From Desertivirga brevis (lineage in GTDB: Bacteria; Bacteroidota; Bacteroidia; Sphingobacteriales; Sphingobacteriaceae): DNA of 64,000 nucleotides. The translations under genes and the position numbers were made by a program. The notes beneath the pieces were generated by a model, which was not told the origin of the DNA, searched no databases, and saw nothing but the letters and a program-made list of their open reading frames with translations. The DNA is taken from assembly GCF_017355835.1 (NCBI RefSeq), contig NZ_JAFEWF010000002.1, forward strand, positions 372,001 to 436,000, written 5' to 3'. Of the stretch, positions 60,069-64,000 are shown piece by piece; positions within the stretch are counted from its first letter, which is position 1, and each line of letters opens with the position of its first letter.

Positions 60069-61208
60069 TTAGTTCGACTTGAAAAGATCGGACAAATAGC
60101 TTTGCAGTTCTTCTCCCCGCAGATTTTTAGCTATTATTTTACCATTAGGGTCGATCAGGAAATTCTGAGGTATAGAGCGTATGCCATATTTAACCGCTGC
60201 TTCATTATTCCAGAACTTTAGATCAGACACATGAGTCCAGGTTAACTTATCATTATCAATAGCCTTTAACCAGGCTTCTTTTCCGTTTTCTCTGTCTAAT
60301 GAGACACTTAAAATAGTAAAATTCCTATCCTTATAACTATTAAATGCCTTTACTACATTAGGATTTTCCTGACGGCATGGGCCACACCAGGAGGCCCAAA
60401 AATCCAGTAGCACATATTTCCCTCTAAAGTTTGAGAGTTTAACGAGCTTACCTGTAGGATCTGCCTGCGTAAAGTCCATAGCAATTGCACCAACGGAAGT
60501 ACGTTTGCTATTATCCAAAGCTTTTTTAAACGCAGCAGCTTCACGACTTTCTCTAATCGATGATGAAAGTGAATTAAAGATCGCTTCTACTTCGGGTCCT
60601 TCGGGACTTTGGCCAGCGATTGTATATAACGCCATAAAGCTTATAAAACTATCTGGGTTCTCTTTGATAAACTTTCTGTTTATTTCACTTCGCTCTTGTT
60701 GAAACACGTCGTATCGCGACTGTAATCCCTGCAAAAAATCCTGAGAAGTCTTTTTCTCGGGAGGAGCTGTTTCGTACTCGTGGTTTAATGCAACGATCTT
60801 TTCGTTTATACCCTTTAGTAACTTTGAATAGCGCTGACCGTCTTCATTTGTTTTAGTACCAGTAGTCACTGCGTTTGATAAAGAATCTGCACTCTTTATT
60901 ATTGTGGTACCCTCAACCAGGTAAATTGGCAGTACATCAATTTTTGTTTTCCGGTTAAGATTGCTAATCCCAACCCCCTTGTAATCAAGAACGAGGGTTG
61001 CATAGGTGATGAGGTCTGTTGTACCTGAAAATGAAAATGCTCCGTCCCTTAATAGAGCAGAGTCAGCTACTTGCGCTCCCTCTTTGCTATAAGTTAGAAA
61101 TATCTTTGCCGGAGAACCGATGTTGCCGACCTTTCCCTGTATTTTAAAGTTCTGCTGAGCATGCAACAATAGCGGACTAAGCAAGAGGGTAAAAATGAGT
61201 TTCTTCAT
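60069..61208 (-). CDS. TlpA-like thiol-disulfide oxidoreductase with DUF4369
   Basis: A 379-aa exported protein with a signal peptide (LLLHAQQ). The N-terminal half fits DUF4369 (FKIQGKVGNIGSPAKIFLTY), the C-terminal half is a thioredoxin-fold TlpA domain with FWASWCGPCRQENPN, the active-site CGPC near residue 271, and RSIPQNFLID (cis-Pro loop). The protein should reduce periplasmic thiols, for instance in cytochrome c maturation. It is downstream of the ureohydrolase gene by 20 nt on the same strand. Confidence 0.93.
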   Translation of the reverse strand: MKKLIFTLLLSPLLLHAQQNFKIQGKVGNIGSPAKIFLTYSKEGAQVADSALLRDGAFSFSGTTDLITYATLVLDYKGVGISNLNRKTKIDVLPIYLVEGTTIIKSADSLSNAVTTGTKTNEDGQRYSKLLKGINEKIVALNHEYETAPPEKKTSQDFLQGLQSRYDVFQQERSEINRKFIKENPDSFISFMALYTIAGQSPEGPEVEAIFNSLSSSIRESREAAAFKKALDNSKRTSVGAIAMDFTQADPTGKLVKLSNFRGKYVLLDFWASWCGPCRQENPNVVKAFNSYKDRNFTILSVSLDRENGKEAWLKAIDNDKLTWTHVSDLKFWNNEAAVKYGIRSIPQNFLIDPNGKIIAKNLRGEELQSYLSDLFKSN

Positions 61209-61228
61209 CTCGAAATAATATTAAAAGT

Positions 61229-62410
61229 TTATACCAGCTTCTGATAGGTTCGCCACCATAAGTCAGGCATCTCTCCTGAAACGGCCATTTGGTAATCTTC
61301 GTACTGGCATGGTACCAAATGGTACCGTTCGTTGCCCGAAGCGCCAGTAGGATATGGTACTTGCATCCACCAGCGATCAGATTTTTTACTTTTTACGAAT
61401 ACCAGCTCATGTGTGTTATCTTTAAGAGAAGCCCTGTATATAAGGTACTGGGATTTTGGCTGGAGTGGGAAGTCTTTTTTGCGGTGATAGAAGCCGTCGA
61501 TAAAATACCATAACATTTGGGCTACAAGCATAGCCGTTTGCCCGTTTTTATCATATGCGGGGTTAAACTCGTAAAATCCGATGGAACTTAGCTTGTCACT
61601 CATGCCTGCATAGCGGCAAATTTGGCACGCTTCCTCCCCATAAAAACCATTTGGAGTAGCATTGGCATTTGCTGGTGCATCTGAGGCCCGAATAGCTGAA
61701 ATATCAAAACTAATGAGGCTGGCATTTCTAATGATCGGTTCTGCTAAGGGCATATTCCCCATGAACTCTCCAAGGCGATGAACGTCAAACAGAAGTTTCT
61801 CCATCACCCTTAAGCTCTCTTGATTCACAAAATAGGTTTGATAGCCTATATTACTGAAGTTAAACAGGTAATTGGGTTGATGAAGGAAAATCTTGTTGAG
61901 GTAAGAAGTTGATTTGGTTTCAATGCTTTCGCTTTCCAGCGAGTCATCCAGATCAAACTTCGGATCTACTACAACGAGGTCTACTTTCTGCTCCAGGTCT
62001 TCGTAGGCAAGATATTGGGCATAAGTTAAATCCTGCCCACCACCAATTATTACTGGAAGAACATCTTTTTTTATCAACTCTGAAACAGATGTTTTCAAAG
62101 CGATGTAGGTATCTGTAATACTGTGGCCTGCTTTTATATTACCAAGGTCAACTATACGTGTAGAATAAGGACCTTCATACAGGCTGTAAAGCTTCTCGCG
62201 TATATAATCAGGAGACAGGGACGTACCCTGATTATTTACAGCATTCCTGTCTTCTAATACACCGATGATGGCGATGTCAAATTTTTCTACCTCTAGATCC
62301 GGGAATTCATTCGAGAAAATCTCCACCTTACTGCCCAACTGACCTGAAAAAAAGTTTTCAGGATTAAATTTATTCACGTCAACAGGTGAAAAGAAATCTG
62401 CTAAAGACAT
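61229..62410 (-). CDS. Ureohydrolase-fold protein with degenerate metal site
   Basis: A 393-aa protein of the arginase/agmatinase/formimidoylglutamase fold. Active members have GGDHS, DAHxD and SxDxDxxDP manganese-binding motifs. Here the first reads GGGQD near residue 120 (His lost), the second VDPKFD near 148 (His lost), and the third SFDISAIRASDAP near 236 (changed but acidic residues kept). Catalysis as an arginase or HutG is therefore doubtful. The usual label formimidoylglutamase is probably only by fold. The gene lies just upstream of the TlpA-like gene on the same strand. Confidence 0.82.
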   Translation of the reverse strand: MSLADFFSPVDVNKFNPENFFSGQLGSKVEIFSNEFPDLEVEKFDIAIIGVLEDRNAVNNQGTSLSPDYIREKLYSLYEGPYSTRIVDLGNIKAGHSITDTYIALKTSVSELIKKDVLPVIIGGGQDLTYAQYLAYEDLEQKVDLVVVDPKFDLDDSLESESIETKSTSYLNKIFLHQPNYLFNFSNIGYQTYFVNQESLRVMEKLLFDVHRLGEFMGNMPLAEPIIRNASLISFDISAIRASDAPANANATPNGFYGEEACQICRYAGMSDKLSSIGFYEFNPAYDKNGQTAMLVAQMLWYFIDGFYHRKKDFPLQPKSQYLIYRASLKDNTHELVFVKSKKSDRWWMQVPYPTGASGNERYHLVPCQYEDYQMAVSGEMPDLWWRTYQKLV

Positions 62411-62507
62411 CTGTTTTTTTAGGGATTAGTACTTTAAGTTTAATGGGGAATCTTCACAGGCTCTAACAAGCATCTCCCTTAATAGCTCAAATATCAACTT
62501 TATTAAA

Positions 62508-62515
62508 TACTTTTG
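62508..62515 (+). promoter_or_regulatory. Promoter -7 box (TACTTTTG) of the epimerase gene
   Basis: TACTTTTG matches TAnnTTTG and ends 25 nt before the ATG at 62541. No clear -33 box is visible. Confidence 0.42.
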
Positions 62516-62540
62516 AAAGCATTTTCAAATTTTACGCCGG

Positions 62541-63512
62541 ATGATACTGGTAACGGGCGCAACAGGTTTCCTGGGTTCAGAATTAGTTAAACAACTTGTT
62601 AATAGTGGTAAAGCTGTTCGTGCCATAAAACGTAACTCCTCTCAGGTTCCCGAGATATTACAACCCTATTCCAATATCGAGTGGGTCAACGCTGATATCG
62701 TAGATTATTTCTCCCTAGAAGAGGCCTTTCAGGGTATAAGTAAGGTATATCATTGCGCCGCTCTTGTTTCTTTTGATCCTGCTTATAAAAAACAGCTTCT
62801 TAAAATTAATAAGGAGGGTACAGCTCATATAGTAAATCTTGCGCTTGATTATGGAGTAGAGAAGCTAGTGCATGTGAGTTCTGTTGCAGCTTTAGGAGAT
62901 CCTAAAAAAGAAGAATTGATATCAGAAAGTACACAATGGGAATTTGACGGTACACAAAATGGTTACTCTATTTCTAAATATGAAAGCGAAATGGAGGTCT
63001 GGCGGGCTATTTCTGAGGGCTTAAATGCTGTTATAGTTAACCCTTCGCTTATCGTTGGAGCAAACGCTGGCACAAAGGGAACCGGGCAACTGTTTCAGAT
63101 GATCAAACGAGGCATGAAGTTCTATACAAATAATCTGATGGGGATTGTAGATGTTGAGGATGTTGTTGAAGCCATGATCAGGCTGATGGATAGTGACATC
63201 TTAGGAGAGAGGTTTATACTTAATGCACAAAATGTCTCATCGCAGGAGCTTTTTACAGAAGCTGCTAAAAGTATGTCTGTGAAGGCGCCAACTATAGAGG
63301 CAAGGCCATGGATGCTCGAACTAGCCTGGAGGGGTGCAAGTCTTCTTTCTCTATTTACGGGTAAGAATTACTCGCTTACTCGTGAAAGTGCCCGGAGTTC
63401 TACCAAGTTCAGAAAATATTCTAATCAAAAGCTCTTAAAAGCTTTTCCTGACTTTACTTACAAAACGTTAAATAAAACTTTGGAAGAAATTGCCAGTAAA
63501 TTAAATAGATAA
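62541..63512 (+). CDS. NAD-dependent epimerase/dehydratase (extended SDR)
   Basis: A 323-aa Rossmann-fold protein with the dinucleotide-binding TGATGFLGSELV at residues 5-16 and the catalytic YSISKYESEME (YxxxK). HVSSVAAL contains the active Ser. The family includes sugar epimerases and dihydroflavonol-type reductases; this one is most like the general Bacteroidota NAD-dependent epimerase/dehydratase, without a specific substrate. It is followed 60 nt later by the serB-like gene. Confidence 0.88.
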   Translation: MILVTGATGFLGSELVKQLVNSGKAVRAIKRNSSQVPEILQPYSNIEWVNADIVDYFSLEEAFQGISKVYHCAALVSFDPAYKKQLLKINKEGTAHIVNLALDYGVEKLVHVSSVAALGDPKKEELISESTQWEFDGTQNGYSISKYESEMEVWRAISEGLNAVIVNPSLIVGANAGTKGTGQLFQMIKRGMKFYTNNLMGIVDVEDVVEAMIRLMDSDILGERFILNAQNVSSQELFTEAAKSMSVKAPTIEARPWMLELAWRGASLLSLFTGKNYSLTRESARSSTKFRKYSNQKLLKAFPDFTYKTLNKTLEEIASKLNR

Positions 63513-63523
63513 TATTCTATTGT

Positions 63524-63531
63524 TACATTTG
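63524..63531 (+). promoter_or_regulatory. Promoter -7 box (TACATTTG) of the serB-like gene
   Basis: TACATTTG matches TAnnTTTG and ends 41 nt before the ATG at 63573, giving a leader of about 35 nt. Confidence 0.42.
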
Positions 63532-63572
63532 CAGCAAATTTTATTTCGGTACCAAACCGTCCCATATAAATA

Positions 63573-64000
63573 ATGAAAAATTTTTACATCATAGACTTCG
63601 ACAGCACTTTTACGCAGGTTGAAGCGTTGGATGAGTTAGTGCGTATTTCCTTAAAGGACCACCCTGAAAGCGAAAAAATTTATAAAGAAATTGAAGATTT
63701 AACGAATGCTGCAATGGAAGGACGCTTGTCTTTCCGCGAAAGCCTGTCAGGAAGGGTGAAGCTACTTCATGCTAATCAAGAGCATTTAAAATTGCTGGTT
63801 AGTCGTTTGAAGAAGAAAGTTTCTGCTTCCTTCTCACGTAACCGGGCCTTCTTTAAGAAACATGCTGATGATGTTCTGATCGTATCAGGAGGCTTCAAGG
63901 AATTTATCACTCCTGTTGTTCTTCCCTATGGAATTAAACAGGAGAATATCTATGCTAATACATTCCAGTTCGACGAAGAAGGAAATATCATTGGTTATGA
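63573..64000 (+). CDS. SerB-like HAD phosphatase, N-terminal part (window edge)
   Basis: The first ~142 codons of a gene that runs past the window. The N terminus has HAD motif I IIDFDSTFT (DxDxT), a helical cap region with EGRLSFRESLSGRV, and motif II LIVSGGFKEFI. This fits phosphoserine phosphatase (SerB type), the last step of serine synthesis. In some Bacteroidota I recall this domain as the N-terminal half of a fused SerB-SerA protein; the cut-off prevents checking. glyA, which uses serine, is at 35614. Confidence 0.86.
   Translation, partial: MKNFYIIDFDSTFTQVEALDELVRISLKDHPESEKIYKEIEDLTNAAMEGRLSFRESLSGRVKLLHANQEHLKLLVSRLKKKVSASFSRNRAFFKKHADDVLIVSGGFKEFITPVVLPYGIKQENIYANTFQFDEEGNIIGY

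Noticed and set aside
1..64000. tRNA, rRNA, CRISPR arrays, insertion sequences, prophage or defence genes
   Set aside because: No cloverleaf with CCA-type ends, no regularly spaced repeat-spacer units, no transposase, integrase or toxin-antitoxin-like genes were recognised; the only short tandem repeat is the GTGTAATCAT array, whose spacers are too short and not unique.

Overview
The window looks like ordinary chromosome from a Bacteroidota bacterium, most likely a Sphingobacteriaceae relative (Pedobacter or Mucilaginibacter type). That placement is an inference. It rests on type IX secretion and gliding genes (porV, gldJ), several families I know mainly from Bacteroidota (DUF4159, DUF4292, DUF4834, DUF6427, DUF2480, FeoB-associated Cys-rich protein), the Bacteroidota promoter element TAnnTTTG in front of many genes, and the near absence of Shine-Dalgarno sequences. 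I found no rRNA, tRNA, CRISPR array, transposase or phage gene. Almost everything is housekeeping or envelope biology.

Layout. 1-3.5 kb: end of a DUF4159 gene, then a minus-strand operon rlmN-comF-lipoprotein. 3.6-7.7 kb: amidohydrolase, nitronate monooxygenase/FabK-like enzyme, acylphosphatase and a polysaccharide flippase. 7.8-15.4 kb: a plus-strand envelope block of dut, TPR protein, DUF4292 lipoprotein, inactive LytM (EnvC-like) protein, two tatA genes, gatA and a LysM lytic transglycosylase. 15.4-17.9 kb: pectinesterase, YjjG-type nucleotidase and upp on the minus strand. 18.1-23.5 kb: uvrB, a short tandem repeat, ywbE-like gene, DUF4834 protein and a large YfhO membrane protein. 23.5-29.8 kb: a surface-glycan patch with a GT4-GT2 fusion, a second glycosyltransferase, a methyltransferase, a galactofuranosyltransferase-like GT2 and a divergent flippase. 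29.8-37.7 kb: typA, a tiny FeoB-associated protein, porV-ispF, gldJ, glyA and scpA. 37.9-46.9 kb: dxs, DUF3109, DUF3108 and DUF2480 proteins, and a coaX-OMP-lptC-ppiD operon. 47-50 kb: DUF6427 protein, MJ1255-type glycosyltransferase and LpxH-like phosphatase. 50.2-53 kb: aldo/keto reductase, cytochrome c and PQQ-type dehydrogenase. 53.2-57 kb: clpS, a giant MG2/TonB-plug protein and dcd. 57.1-64 kb: Sfp-type transferase, lipB, purD, TlpA-like thioredoxin, degenerate ureohydrolase, SDR epimerase and the start of a serB-like gene.

How the genes fit together. The common theme is the cell envelope: LPS transport (lptC), lipid A (LpxH-like), OM protein chaperoning (PpiD-like), type IX secretion (porV, gldJ), peptidoglycan turnover, Tat export, and two flippases with glycosyltransferases. 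The clearest window-wide signal is regulatory. In eight genes a perfect TAnnTTTG box lies only 4-7 nt before the start codon, which predicts leaderless or nearly leaderless mRNAs. These boxes also let me correct several start codons (clpS, the GT2 gene at 28.2 kb, DUF2480). Other points of interest are a GTGTAATCAT tandem repeat after uvrB, an orphan terminator between upp and uvrB that may end a small RNA, a 25-bp perfect hairpin after gldJ, a ureohydrolase lacking its metal-binding His residues, and unannotated small membrane proteins. I did not find a convincing new multi-gene defence or mobile system.
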